Source: Rossellomorea sp. AcN35-11
Lineage (GTDB): Bacteria; Bacillota; Bacilli; Bacillales; Bacillaceae_B
DNA: 64,000 bases
Assembly: GCA_030388825.1 (NCBI GenBank)
Contig: CP128835.1
Span: forward strand, 310,001 to 374,000
Direction of reading: 5' to 3'
Both the position numbers and the translations under genes were made by a program. The notes beneath the pieces are model-generated. The model was not told the DNA's origin. It made no database searches and saw only the letters and a program-made list of their open reading frames with translations. Shown one piece after another: positions 53,953 to 62,603 of the stretch. Every line of letters begins with the position of its first letter. Position 1 is the first letter of the stretch.

Positions 53953-55296
53953 ATGGAGAAAAAATCAACGAACTCACCTTATCAGACCATTTGGAGATGG
54001 CATTTCTATGCTGGAATCATCATCTCGCCGTTTTTACTGATCCTGGCTGTGACGGGATCGATCTATCTCTTCAAGCCCCAAATTGAGCAAAACCTTTATA
54101 AAGAGTACTACCAAGTCACCCCACAGGAAGACAGACTCTCTGCCACTGAATTGATGGGTAAGGTGAAGGCCCTCCATCCAGATGCTCAGATTACCAGCTA
54201 CCGTCCAGGTGAAAGCCCTGACCGGTCCAGCGAATTCGGCGTCAGTACGGAAGCTGGTTCCACCACTGTCTTTATGGATCCATACACTGGAAAGTCACTG
54301 GGGGCGCTGAAACCGGAAGACCGGATCATGAATAAAATCATAGAATTCCACGGAGAACTGATGGCGGGGACTTTAGGGGACCGGATCGTCGAGCTTGTTG
54401 CCTGCTGGGCGATCGTCCTGATTGTGACTGGACTGTTCCTTTGGTTCCCACGTAAAAAGGACAAGCTGTCCGGGATCCTGTTCCCTCGATTCCATAAAGG
54501 AAAAAGCATCCTTCGTAGGGACCTGCATGCTGTACCGGGATTCTGGATCACAGCAGGCATGCTGTTCCTGATCATGACCGGTCTGCCGTGGTCCGGATTC
54601 TGGGGCACCAACTTCCAGAATCTCATAACCAATGCCGGTGCAGGCTATCCTCCTTCCATCTGGTCAGGAGAGGCACCGGAATCCGTCCTTCAAACGAAGG
54701 AAATCGCAGAGGTTCCATGGGCGGCAGAAAACCTTGAGGTACCTATATCGGCCCTTCAAGGCTACACCCAAGTATCCATGAATGATGTTGTAGATATTGC
54801 CAAAAGAGAAGGAATTGATCCAGGCTATAAAGTATTCATCCCTCAGGATGAAAAAGGGGTGTTTACGTTATCCGCTTTCCCTGCCAAGGCCCAGAACGAA
54901 GTCACCATGCACCTTGATCAATATACAGGAGCTGTTCTCGCTGATTACCGATATGACAACTACGGAGTCGGAGGAAAGATCGTGGCCATGGGTATCACCC
55001 TTCATACAGGCACGCAATTCGGCTTTTTCAACCAGCTGCTGAGCCTGTTCATATGTCTTGGCATCATCCTTGTCGTAGTCAGCGGTGTTTATTTATGGCT
55101 AAAGCGGAAGCCGAACAAAGGAATGGGTGCACCGAAAGCACCCACCATCCTGAAGATGAAGCTGTTCCTGGCCCTAATGATTGGACTGGGCATCCTGTTC
55201 CCCCTTGTGGGAGTGTCATTGATTGTCATCCTGCTCGTTGACCGTCTGCTGATCAAACGGATCCCTGCTACAAAAAAATTCTTCGGTGCAGCATAA
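53953..55296 (+). CDS. PepSY-associated transmembrane protein
   Basis: A 447-residue protein with four or more membrane helices and two PepSY-like regions: IWRWHFYAGIIISPFLLILA, FHGELMAGTLGDRIVELVAC, FLWFPRKK, LHAVPGFWITAGMLFLIMTG, MGITLHTGTQFGF. Conserved histidines in the helices (WHFYAG, FHGEL, DLHAVPG, LHTG) suggest haem b ligation as in the PiuB/FRE-like family of iron/copper reductases. Start ATG is 15 bases after the previous stop. Confidence 0.88.
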   Translation: MEKKSTNSPYQTIWRWHFYAGIIISPFLLILAVTGSIYLFKPQIEQNLYKEYYQVTPQEDRLSATELMGKVKALHPDAQITSYRPGESPDRSSEFGVSTEAGSTTVFMDPYTGKSLGALKPEDRIMNKIIEFHGELMAGTLGDRIVELVACWAIVLIVTGLFLWFPRKKDKLSGILFPRFHKGKSILRRDLHAVPGFWITAGMLFLIMTGLPWSGFWGTNFQNLITNAGAGYPPSIWSGEAPESVLQTKEIAEVPWAAENLEVPISALQGYTQVSMNDVVDIAKREGIDPGYKVFIPQDEKGVFTLSAFPAKAQNEVTMHLDQYTGAVLADYRYDNYGVGGKIVAMGITLHTGTQFGFFNQLLSLFICLGIILVVVSGVYLWLKRKPNKGMGAPKAPTILKMKLFLALMIGLGILFPLVGVSLIVILLVDRLLIKRIPATKKFFGAA

Positions 55297-55312
55297 GAAA
55301 GGAAGATGCGTC

Positions 55313-55777
55313 ATGAAATCCAAGATAACCTTAAGTAGTATCCTTCTCCTCTCCATGCTTCTCGGAGCCTGCGCACCGAAAGAAGATGCAGCGGAACTCT
55401 ATCGTCAGGAGTCCCCTCTTCAGGCAGATATCACCATGCCTAAGGACTTCTCCGGCGATGAGCCGATTCACATCGCACTCACTCAAGACGGGCAAACCGT
55501 CGATGATGCCCAGTTTGTCCATGTGGAAATCTGGAAAGGGGACGGCTCCTTCCATCATCAAATGGAAGATGCTGAGAATGCAGGGGATGGTACGTGTACA
55601 TTCTCCAAAGAGCTGACGGAAGAAGGCCTTTATTACATCAAGGTCCATGCCGGCAGCAACGGGTCCACCATCATGCCTACTCTTCCCTTTGCCGTAGGTG
55701 AACTTTCCAAGGCCGACGTGGAAGCTCTGAGCGAAGAAGTCCCTGATGGAAACGGAAGTCATGAGGGGCATCACTGA
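55313..55777 (+). CDS. FixH-like (YtkA-like) lipoprotein
   Basis: A 154-residue lipoprotein: signal and lipobox SMLLGAC (Cys near residue 20), then a YtkA/FixH-type beta domain (IHIALTQDGQTVDDAQFVHV, HHQMEDAENAGDG) and a His-rich GSHEGHH tail. It may bind copper outside the membrane. The ATG at 55313 follows AAAGGAAGATGCGTC and overlaps the same transcript as the PepSY gene. Confidence 0.82.
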   Translation: MKSKITLSSILLLSMLLGACAPKEDAAELYRQESPLQADITMPKDFSGDEPIHIALTQDGQTVDDAQFVHVEIWKGDGSFHHQMEDAENAGDGTCTFSKELTEEGLYYIKVHAGSNGSTIMPTLPFAVGELSKADVEALSEEVPDGNGSHEGHH

Positions 55778-55792
55778 TCCAATTAAGATATA

Positions 55793-55829
55793 AAAAAGGG
55801 GGACCGGCTTATGTACCGGTCCCCCTTCT
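55793..55829 (+). terminator. Terminator of the DeoR-NosL/PepSY/FixH unit
   Basis: GGGGGACCGG and CCGGTCCCCC around an eight-base loop, followed by TTCTTC. Confidence 0.82.
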
Positions 55830-55849
55830 TCATGATGCCGATAGTCCAG

Positions 55850-56221
55850 TCAGGCAAGCAGAGCGTCTGCGATCAGCTTGTCAAACTTCCTGACATCAAT
55901 TCCTTTTTTCAGCTTCACTTTCATATGACCGGCCTTGGTCCACAGCTCGACTTCTGCGTTCACGTCAAGAAAACTGCCGGCATTCTCTGTCGACCACATA
56001 GTGATGGAAGAATACGGGAGGGAATAGATTTCGACCTTTTTCCCCGTCAGCCCCTGAGAGTCCCTTACAATCAATCTCTTCGTAGTAAAGATGGCGCTGT
56101 CCCGGATGGTCTTATACGCAGCCACCGCCTCTTCCCCGTTAATCAAAAGATCATTCACGTCATCTGGAATTGGACATTCTGAAAGAAACGTCCATTCCAG
56201 CATTCCTGTCGCTACAGCCAT
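55850..56221 (-). CDS. Bacterial PH-domain protein
   Basis: A 123-residue protein of one bPH domain: AAYKTIRDSAIFTTKRLIVR, KKVEIYSLPYSSITMWSTEN, ELWTKAGHMKVKLKKGIDVR. The strand pattern and FTTKRLIV motif are typical. The role of these domains in Bacillus is not known. Start ATG follows AAGGAGGTTATAACGA. Confidence 0.88.
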   Translation of the reverse strand: MAVATGMLEWTFLSECPIPDDVNDLLINGEEAVAAYKTIRDSAIFTTKRLIVRDSQGLTGKKVEIYSLPYSSITMWSTENAGSFLDVNAEVELWTKAGHMKVKLKKGIDVRKFDKLIADALLA

Positions 56222-56400
56222 TCGTTATAACCTCCTTAATAAAATCACTCCATATTACCCATTCTCTGTCTGGAATGGAAACCCTTCTTTTTCAAACATC
56301 TTTCATGTGGCACTTTGGTGAATAGGGAGTAATCTCCCCCATTAGACTGCTCCTCTGCTATACTAAAAGCATGGACGTACCTACAGAAAGGAGCCCGCTT

Positions 56401-57162
56401 ATGATCATCCGGGAAACCAATGACTCATTCATCATGATCAGACAGCATGATCACGCCTTTTTATCAGGGGAAACCATCAAGTACTTCAACCGAGACCTCC
56501 TACTATCAGATGACTTCTTCGACGATGCCTTATACGCCTCCTATCAGCATGACCGGAGCTGGATCAGTCTTGATGAAACACCGATTTGGAATGACCGCGA
56601 CAACATTCCTTACACCTTTTCAGACTACCCCCTCCTCCCAAAGCTCGCCTTCTATAAAATCGGTGTGGATGAAATCGAGAGGGTGAACACCTATGCCAGC
56701 CTCCTTTGCAGCATGCACTTCTGCTCCTTCTTTTCCGACTCAGCCAATAAAGACTGTGTTGTCTTTTTAACAGGAGAAGCAAGACGGCAGTCACGCCTCA
56801 AGGAGCAGTTCCATGATCTTGACGAAGACCTGCTGCAGCAGCATTTCCACCTGCTCCAATTCTCGGATAACCTCTCTTTATATCTGTGCCTGAACGAACC
56901 CGGTGTGAGCAAAGAAGAGGAACACCCCTGGTTCAGGAACGGCTTCCACCATACAGAAATGTTTCACCCGGAGAATCGCCCCTTCACGGCTAAGTGGGTG
57001 AACCCGAATCAAGTGACCCTTGATCCGTATCCATTTAATAGGGATTTCCACTTATCCATGCCGTTCAAAACCGTCTCCAAGAGCCTGGTTCAAGAGATGG
57101 GGATAGCAGAGGCTTATAAGAAAAGTGAATTGGAAGAAAAGAAGATTCATATCTCCCAATAG
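56401..57162 (+). CDS. DUF3891 family protein
   Basis: A 253-residue protein with the DUF3891 N-terminus (MIIRETNDSFIMIRQHDHAF, LSGE), YASYQHDRSWISLDETPIWN and FSDNLSLYLCLNEPG. The ATG at 56401 follows AAAGGAGCCCGCTT. His residues at the start and in HDRSW may form a metal site, as in HD-like proteins. The function is unknown. Confidence 0.85.
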   Translation: MIIRETNDSFIMIRQHDHAFLSGETIKYFNRDLLLSDDFFDDALYASYQHDRSWISLDETPIWNDRDNIPYTFSDYPLLPKLAFYKIGVDEIERVNTYASLLCSMHFCSFFSDSANKDCVVFLTGEARRQSRLKEQFHDLDEDLLQQHFHLLQFSDNLSLYLCLNEPGVSKEEEHPWFRNGFHHTEMFHPENRPFTAKWVNPNQVTLDPYPFNRDFHLSMPFKTVSKSLVQEMGIAEAYKKSELEEKKIHISQ

Positions 57163-57167
57163 AAAAA

Positions 57168-57201
57168 CAGGGTCTCCGTCTTGAAGGGACCCTGTTTTTT
57201 C
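57168..57201. terminator. Bidirectional terminator
   Basis: CAGGGTC and GACCCTG around a loop with TTTTTT after it and AAAAA before it, between the DUF3891 gene and the convergent MFS gene. Confidence 0.8.
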
Positions 57202-57231
57202 ATCTGTAAATATACGCTGAAACAACTCGTT

Positions 57232-58512
57232 CTAAGAAGACACTGGTACATTCTTACCCGGTACAGCCTTCTCCCTCACCTCTAACGTTTTCATGACCAC
57301 AGAGAATAAAGCCGTCCCTGTAAGGCCAAGCACAAGGAGGATTCCACCCATGGCCAATGGAGAGACCCATTCCCCAACGATGATGAGTAAAGAGGCGATG
57401 ATCATGGCCCCATAAAAGGTCAGGCTGTAAAAGGCCATGTACGTGCTCCGTGCATGGGCAGGGGCAATGTCCCCAATCATCGCCTGCTTGATGGGCACAT
57501 ACATGAGCTCCCCCATGGTCCCGATAAACCCCAGAATAAAGATGAAGAGGATGTTGTTCGTGAAGGCAAACGCGCTGAAACAAACAGAAAAGATGAACAT
57601 CCCCGTCACAAGGGTCCAGCGGTCCTTCCATTTCTTAAATAAAAATAAAACAACCGTGGAAAACAGCACGACCAATACCGTATTTTCCGTCTTGAGGAAT
57701 CCAAGCACTTTCGTTCCATCCATGACAAAATCAAAGCCGAAGAAGGAAGCGGATTGTTCCGGGATATCCTTCTCCAGGCGGATCCCCACATAATTGGTAA
57801 GGGATTGCTCCAGGGTGAGGATGAATACGGCACCCACAATATAAAACATGAATAATTTGTCTTTCAATACAACGGAATAACTGTGAACCATCCCTGAAGA
57901 GGGCTTGGCTTGAGAATCTGAAGTTTCTTTTGAAGGTGTGTAGGTTTCTGAGATGAAGGTGATGGTAATCAGGACGGACAGAAGTGAAATCGCCGAGATC
58001 CCGATGAATAATTCAAACAAATACGCCTTAAACAGAAAGGCTCCGATGATGCCGCCGATGGCAGTGGCGAGATTACTAAGCCAGTAGCTGACCGTAAAGA
58101 CAAGTTTCCTTGATTCTGAATCCGTCACATCGATGATCATGGCCTGTGCAGCCGGTTGAAACATCCCTCCGGCAAACATATTGAGGACGAAGATTCCGGC
58201 TGTTACATACGGAAGATCGAACCACGGGGAATTGCATATGGCAATCAATAAATAGGTGACGAGAACACCGGTTTCCGAATAGATCATGATGTTGCGACGG
58301 CCGACCTTATCCGATATATGGCCGCCGATGAATCCCCCGGCGACTCCGCTGATAACAATGAGGATCAGGATGATCCCGGTTTGTGCAGCCCCAATTTTCC
58401 CGGCAAAGTAAATGGCCAGGAAAGGGAACACCGCCATGGAAACGAGTCCACCGAGGAACTGCATGGCAAGTCTTAGTTTAACGTTCGGATGAATATCCCT
58501 CATTCTCATCAT
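57232..58512 (-). CDS. MFS transporter
   Basis: A 426-residue, 12-helix major facilitator (GGHISDKVGRRNIM loop motif near residue 65; IKQAMIGDIAPAHARSTYM in the C-terminal half), of the MdtG/YttB-like multidrug efflux type. It overlaps the upstream TetR gene by four bases and is probably the pump controlled by it. Confidence 0.9.
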   Translation of the reverse strand: MMRMRDIHPNVKLRLAMQFLGGLVSMAVFPFLAIYFAGKIGAAQTGIILILIVISGVAGGFIGGHISDKVGRRNIMIYSETGVLVTYLLIAICNSPWFDLPYVTAGIFVLNMFAGGMFQPAAQAMIIDVTDSESRKLVFTVSYWLSNLATAIGGIIGAFLFKAYLFELFIGISAISLLSVLITITFISETYTPSKETSDSQAKPSSGMVHSYSVVLKDKLFMFYIVGAVFILTLEQSLTNYVGIRLEKDIPEQSASFFGFDFVMDGTKVLGFLKTENTVLVVLFSTVVLFLFKKWKDRWTLVTGMFIFSVCFSAFAFTNNILFIFILGFIGTMGELMYVPIKQAMIGDIAPAHARSTYMAFYSLTFYGAMIIASLLIIVGEWVSPLAMGGILLVLGLTGTALFSVVMKTLEVREKAVPGKNVPVSS

Positions 58513-59117
58513 TCATCCCCCCATCCTTCCTTGACCGGACCGAACAGTCTCAGTGCCTGGATCTTCATATCGCTCCAGATCAGGTGGGTATGCTCGTCAA
58601 TAAACGTCAGCCTCAATCCGTTCAAAAGGGCTATATAGGATTGAGCCATCAACACTGGCGAACCTTCATAGAAGTGTCCCTGTTCCTGACCCTCCTTGAT
58701 GATGGGGAAGATGCTCTCTGCAAAGGCATCAACAAACCTACTCAATTCCTCAAAAAGCACCGGGTAGCGCTCCGGCCTGGCGAGGACCTGCTGGGACAGG
58801 CGAAGGAACTCCTTTTTCTTTGAAAACACATCCAGCTGGCAATCGATCATTTCTTTGACCATCTCCAACGGGCTCCCCTTATACCGTTCCTCGATTTCAA
58901 CAAAATACGGCTTGATATCTTCCAACGGCTCCAGGATCGCTGCCTCAAAAAGAACTTCCTTCGTGGAAAAATACGTGAACACCGATCCAAAGCTCACCCC
59001 TGCTTCCTTGGCGATGGCCGCGATGGTCGTCTCTGCAAACCCGTTCTCACTGTATAGTTTCACCGCCGCTTGAAGAATGTCTTCTCTCTTTTTCTTCTTT
59101 TTTTCCTCCAGTGACAT
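58509..59117 (-). CDS. TetR-family transcriptional regulator
   Basis: A 202-residue regulator with the helix-turn-helix AAVKLYSENGFAETTIAAIA, KEAGVSFGSVFTYFSTKEVL. The start at 59117 follows AAGGGGGATCAACC; the open frame further upstream runs into the operator. A 28-bp perfect palindrome sits 20 bases before the start, so autoregulation of the tetR-MFS operon is likely. Confidence 0.92.
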   Translation of the reverse strand: MSLEEKKKKKREDILQAAVKLYSENGFAETTIAAIAKEAGVSFGSVFTYFSTKEVLFEAAILEPLEDIKPYFVEIEERYKGSPLEMVKEMIDCQLDVFSKKKEFLRLSQQVLARPERYPVLFEELSRFVDAFAESIFPIIKEGQEQGHFYEGSPVLMAQSYIALLNGLRLTFIDEHTHLIWSDMKIQALRLFGPVKEGWGDE

Positions 59118-59136
59118 GGTTGATCCCCCTTTTTGA

Positions 59137-59164
59137 AATAATGATTGATTAATCAATCATTATT
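59137..59164. promoter_or_regulatory. 28-bp perfect palindrome, TetR operator
   Basis: AATAATGATTGATT is followed at once by its exact reverse complement. The inner TTGATTAATCAA is typical of TetR operators. It lies immediately before the tetR-MFS operon and next to the 20-bp array. Confidence 0.75.
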
Positions 59165-59220
59165 ATATTGGAAATGGAAGATTGGGTCAATATGGAAAAT
59201 GATTTTGGGAACTATGATTT

Positions 59221-59428
59221 TTGAAAATATAATCTTGTTTTTGAAAACATAATCCGGTTTTTGAAAATATAATTCTGTTTTTGAAAACATTATCCGATTT
59301 TTGAAAATATAATTCTGTTTTTGAAAACATAATCCGGTTTTTGAAAACATAATTCAATTTTTGAAAATATAATTCGGTTTTTGAAAACATAATCCGGTTT
59401 TTGAAAATATAATTCTGCTTTTGAAAAA
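59221..59428 (+). repeat. Ten-unit 20-bp tandem array with A-tracts
   Basis: Ten units of exactly 20 bp plus a partial one. Two unit types mostly alternate: TTGAAAATATAATTCTGTTT and TTGAAAACATAATCCGGTTT, giving a 40-bp higher order. Each unit junction makes TTTTTGAAAA, so A/T-tracts recur about every two helical turns, which favours curved DNA. All three minus-strand frames are open only because the unit has no stop; they are not genes. No spacers, so it is not a CRISPR array. Confidence 0.9.
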
Positions 59429-59478
59429 AAGGACTGCCCCCGTACCCAGTGATCACTCACACGTACAGGGGCAGTCCT
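59424..59478 (-). terminator. Terminator of the degV-type gene
   Basis: GGACTGCCCC and GGGGCAGTCC with GTAC/GTAC inside, followed on the minus strand by TTTTTTT; strong. It separates the DegV gene from the array. Confidence 0.9.
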
Positions 59479-59482
59479 GATT

Positions 59483-60376
59483 CTATTCTCTATCAAAAAA
59501 ACTCTTCTTTTCTCTTTTTTCCAGGAAAAACATTGAAATGGCACCCAATCCGACATGGGTGCCCACTGAGACGCCCATTTGCATGATGTAGATGTCTCCT
59601 GAATAATCGGTTTCCGACTCGATTTTCGCCTTAAGGTTCTCGGCGATTTTAATATCGGATGTGTACCCGATGATGACAAAGTCTGCCATGTCCCGGTCGT
59701 ACCGGCTGGAGAATTCCTCTACGTAATGCTTCAGGACCTTTTTCAGTCCTCTTTCTTTTCCAACGATGGCGCCTTTACCTTTTTTCATGGACATGATCGG
59801 CTTCAGCATGAGGAGCTTGCCGATAAAGGCACTGGCATTGGTGAGCCTGCCGCTTTTCAACAGATGATCCAGATCGTTTACAGAAAGGAAATGCTTAACC
59901 TTCTCCTTATAGGACTCATTGAATTCAACAATCTCTTCAAATGTCGCTCCTTCTTCCCTCATCTTGGCGCTTTTCAGAACAAGGAGGCCGCTTCCATGGC
60001 TCATACAGGTGGAGTCCACCACATGTATCTTCACAGTGGAGTCGCGGTCTTCTTCATAGAAATATCCTTTGGCAATCTCCGCTGACTGGTACGCACCACT
60101 CGTTCCACTGGACATACAGATACAGATGATTTCTTTATATCCATCCTTAACGGCCTGCTGCATAATCGCCACATACTCTGCCGGGCTCGGCATTCCCGTA
60201 GTGGGAAACTCCGGCAGCCCTTCCATCATTCCATATAATTCATCGGGTTGAATATCCACCCTGTCTCTATACATCTCTCCCCCGATATTAATTGTCAATG
60301 GGGCCAAGCTTATATCGTATAATTCCAACACCTCATCGGATAAATCACAAGTTGAATCAGCCATTATTTTTATCAT
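59483..60376 (-). CDS. DegV-family fatty-acid-binding protein
   Basis: A 297-residue DegV/FakB protein: MADSTCDLSDEVLE, the lipid-pocket SSGTSGAYQSAEIA with its conserved Ser/Thr, DSTCMSHGSGLLVL, and a SVGTHVGLGAISMFFL end. FakB proteins present fatty acids to a FakA kinase; no fakA is here. The start at 60376 follows GGAGGGCATAT. Confidence 0.9.
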   Translation of the reverse strand: MIKIMADSTCDLSDEVLELYDISLAPLTINIGGEMYRDRVDIQPDELYGMMEGLPEFPTTGMPSPAEYVAIMQQAVKDGYKEIICICMSSGTSGAYQSAEIAKGYFYEEDRDSTVKIHVVDSTCMSHGSGLLVLKSAKMREEGATFEEIVEFNESYKEKVKHFLSVNDLDHLLKSGRLTNASAFIGKLLMLKPIMSMKKGKGAIVGKERGLKKVLKHYVEEFSSRYDRDMADFVIIGYTSDIKIAENLKAKIESETDYSGDIYIMQMGVSVGTHVGLGAISMFFLEKREKKSFFDRE

Positions 60377-60549
60377 ATATGCCCTCCGATAGCAATCTAT
60401 CGCTATCATACCCTATGGAATGCCAGGATGAATACTTCTTTTTTTTTACTAATTTCATTTTTGTGGTCTATTTCGAACTTGATTTCACACCAAAGATGCC
60501 CCGCCCTCCATTCACGGAAGGCGGGGCATCTTGCTAAGAGGTCCGTCCC

Positions 60550-60939
60550 TTAGTCTTCACCGAAGTATGTTTTTAGGTTTTTCCAGTAGTTTTCGTTCCA
60601 GCCTGCCTTCAAGTGTTCTCCTTGTCCTTCAGGGAATCCTGCATGTTCGAACACCAAGCGTGTTCCGCTCTCTTGTTTCTCCAATTCGAATTTGACCAAT
60701 GAATAGGCACCAGGCTCCCAATTACCGGCACGCCACGCTTGTACAATGCGTTCACCTGGAACAAGTTCAATGTTTCTGCCTGTGATCATTCCTCCGAATA
60801 AAGAAAATGATCCCCCATCTTCCCCTTGAATGTCTGCTGGTGCTCCGCCTGTCAGCTCACTGAACTGCGACGAATCTGTCAGTGCTTTGTATAATTGATC
60901 CGGTGAAGCCTTAAATGTCAGTTCTTCATGTATAGTCAT
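60550..60939 (-). CDS. SRPBCC/AHSA1-like protein
   Basis: A 129-residue START-fold protein (MTIHEELTFKASPDQLYKAL, FSLFGGMITGRNIELVPGER, IVQAWRAGNWEPG, HAGFPEGQGEHLKAGW). This is the AHSA1/polyketide-cyclase type, binding a small hydrophobic ligand. The start at 60939 follows AAAAAGGAGCAATCGAC and overlaps the previous stop by four bases. Part of an ArsR operon. Confidence 0.85.
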   Translation of the reverse strand: MTIHEELTFKASPDQLYKALTDSSQFSELTGGAPADIQGEDGGSFSLFGGMITGRNIELVPGERIVQAWRAGNWEPGAYSLVKFELEKQESGTRLVFEHAGFPEGQGEHLKAGWNENYWKNLKTYFGED

Positions 60940-61397
60940 GTCGATTGCTCCTTTTTGTTGTTTGGTATTGACCAGGGATCTTCCCCGATCGATTCTCCTT
61001 GTGATAAACGTTTCAGACGATCCATGTAATGAGTCCATCCGTCATGGTTCGAGGTCCGTTTTTCCTCAGGTATATCGTGATGGGTTAACCGAAGGAGGGT
61101 CCCATCGTTTCTTGGTATCAGTAAGAATTCGACAGAGCTTGAACCGGGGGGCATGATGTCTGATCCGTCCCAGCCCCATGTCATGACGATTTTCTCATTG
61201 TGAATGATTTCCTTATACTCACCGAGGGCGATGTTTTCACCGTCGATATCGATGCGGTATTTCCCGGAGACCTTAGGTTCAAGGAGAATATGCCTCCCTA
61301 TCCAGCGAACCATTTTCTTCGGATCGATGAAAAAAGAAAAGAGGGTCTCCGGGCTGCATTCTATAAAAATTTCTTTGCGTAACGGTTCAGTCGTCAT
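60936..61397 (-). CDS. SRPBCC/AHSA1-like protein
   Basis: A 153-residue START-fold protein (MTTEPLRKEIFIECSPETLF, FFIDPKKMVRWIGRHILLEP, MTWGWDGSDIMPPGSSSVEF, HHDIPEEKR). Its start overlaps the ArsR stop by eleven bases. ArsR plus AHSA1 pairs are common, with the ArsR controlling the ligand-binding partner; the ligand is unknown. Confidence 0.87.
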   Translation of the reverse strand: MTTEPLRKEIFIECSPETLFSFFIDPKKMVRWIGRHILLEPKVSGKYRIDIDGENIALGEYKEIIHNEKIVMTWGWDGSDIMPPGSSSVEFLLIPRNDGTLLRLTHHDIPEEKRTSNHDGWTHYMDRLKRLSQGESIGEDPWSIPNNKKEQST

Positions 61398-61704
61398 GCT
61401 TCTTCCTTTCCTCCTCTTCAGCTGCTTCCTTTAAACGAAGCAGGCTGTCATCCCAGAACTGGTCAATGAACTGTCTTAATTCAGTAAAGCCTTCCCTTCT
61501 GATTCTGTAAATGCGTTTCGTGCCCTCTTTACGGACAACCACCAATCCTGAGTCTACAAGCACCTTCAAATGCTGGGAAACAGCAGGTGCAGATATGCTG
61601 AAATGGGATGCGATTTCCGATGAAGTCAGCTCTCCATCCCGTAAGAGCTCTAAAATGGTCAGACGTGTCGGTACCGACAATGAATGTATGGTTTGAATGA
61701 TCAT
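61387..61704 (-). CDS. ArsR-family transcriptional regulator
   Basis: A 105-residue winged-helix regulator (LSVPTRLTILELLRDGELTS, SEIASHFSISAPAVSQHLKV, KEGTKRIYRI) without metal-binding cysteines, the type paired with SRPBCC proteins. It heads a three-gene operon and probably binds the tandem ACTTAATTAAGT sites at 61723-61750. Confidence 0.9.
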   Translation of the reverse strand: MIIQTIHSLSVPTRLTILELLRDGELTSSEIASHFSISAPAVSQHLKVLVDSGLVVVRKEGTKRIYRIRREGFTELRQFIDQFWDDSLLRLKEAAEEEERKKHDD

Positions 61705-61722
61705 GCTTTTACTTTAGCATTC

Positions 61723-61750
61723 ACTTAATTAAGTGTCAACTTAATTAAGT
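61723..61750. promoter_or_regulatory. Two tandem palindromes, ArsR operator
   Basis: ACTTAATTAAGT occurs twice (61723-61734 and 61739-61750), each a perfect palindrome, 16 bp centre to centre, just upstream of the ArsR start. Confidence 0.75.
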
Positions 61751-61836
61751 ATAACATATTTTTCCTTATCCTTTCTTACTATGCCTGCAAGGCGATCACC
61801 TCATTCATTTATGTCGAAGAATATTTTCTGAAAATA

Positions 61837-61901
61837 TTGACAAATAAACTCGTCATCATTATATAATGGTATTACCAAATTATAAATTGGTCTTACCAAT
61901 T
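61837..61901 (+). promoter_or_regulatory. Promoter with two GntR operators
   Basis: TTGACA (61837-61842) and TATATAAT (61860-61867) form a strong sigma-A promoter. TGGTATTACCA (61867-61877) and AATTGGTCTTACCAATT (61885-61901) share TGGT-N3-ACCA, typical of FadR-type GntR operators, and lie over and after the start site, as expected for autorepression. Confidence 0.75.
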
Positions 61902-61914
61902 AGGAGGCACTCAT

Positions 61915-62601
61915 ATGAAAGAACGCTCATCTGATATCATTGCCACCAACATCCGATCAATGATTTTAGGAGGAGAACTGGAGGTTCAAGAACCGCTGCA
62001 ATCAGAAAGGGAATTGGCTTCCCAATACAAAGTAGGAAGGCCAACGATCCGGGAAGCGTTGCAGCGTTTGGAACGGGATGGCTGGATCACAAGCCGAAAA
62101 GGGATGCCGCCGATAGTCAACGATTATTGGAAGCAGGGGAATTTAATGACGATCGTCACCATCCTTCAACATGAGAAAGAGGTGCCCGATGAATTCATCC
62201 ACCATATGCTTGAGCTTAGAATCTCGATTACTTCCACCTATTTCAGGGATGCACTCCACCATCATCGGCCTAAGGTCATTTCCCTCCTCGTCCATTTCGA
62301 AGACATAGGGGACGATGCATCCTCCTATGCAGAATTTGACTGGAACGTCCAGCAGCAGGTCGCCATGCTATCGCCGAATCCTATCTACCTCCTCATCCTG
62401 AACAGCTTTCAAAGCATTTACAGAAAATTGGCGGAGAAATATTTTTCTGATCCCTCCCACCGGAAAGCCTCCAGGGACTATTACGCACAACTCCTTGAAA
62501 CGATTATAGATGGGGATGTAAAAAAGGCAGAAGCACTCATTCATGACATGATGAAAACGAGCTTGCGGCTTTGGAAGCAAAAAACGAACGGGGGTAAATA
62601 A
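61915..62601 (+). CDS. GntR/FadR-type transcriptional regulator
   Basis: A 228-residue regulator: N-terminal winged helix with QSERELASQYKVGRPTIREA and LQRLERDGWI, then a mostly helical FadR-like ligand domain (FIHHMLELRISITSTYFRDA). FadR-type proteins often bind acyl-CoA, matching the hydroxylase-like gene that follows two bases after its stop. Start ATG after TAGGAGGCACTCAT. Confidence 0.9.
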   Translation: MKERSSDIIATNIRSMILGGELEVQEPLQSERELASQYKVGRPTIREALQRLERDGWITSRKGMPPIVNDYWKQGNLMTIVTILQHEKEVPDEFIHHMLELRISITSTYFRDALHHHRPKVISLLVHFEDIGDDASSYAEFDWNVQQQVAMLSPNPIYLLILNSFQSIYRKLAEKYFSDPSHRKASRDYYAQLLETIIDGDVKKAEALIHDMMKTSLRLWKQKTNGGK

Positions 62602-62603
62602 GG

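Noticed and set aside
59221-59428. The array as a CRISPR locus
   Set aside because: The units are contiguous with no spacers and no cas genes are present.
59153-59679. Minus-strand open frames through the 20-bp array, with FKNRI/FSKTELYFQK-like repeats
   Set aside because: A 20-bp unit without stops leaves all frames open. There is no ribosome site, and the frames run through a terminator and into degV.
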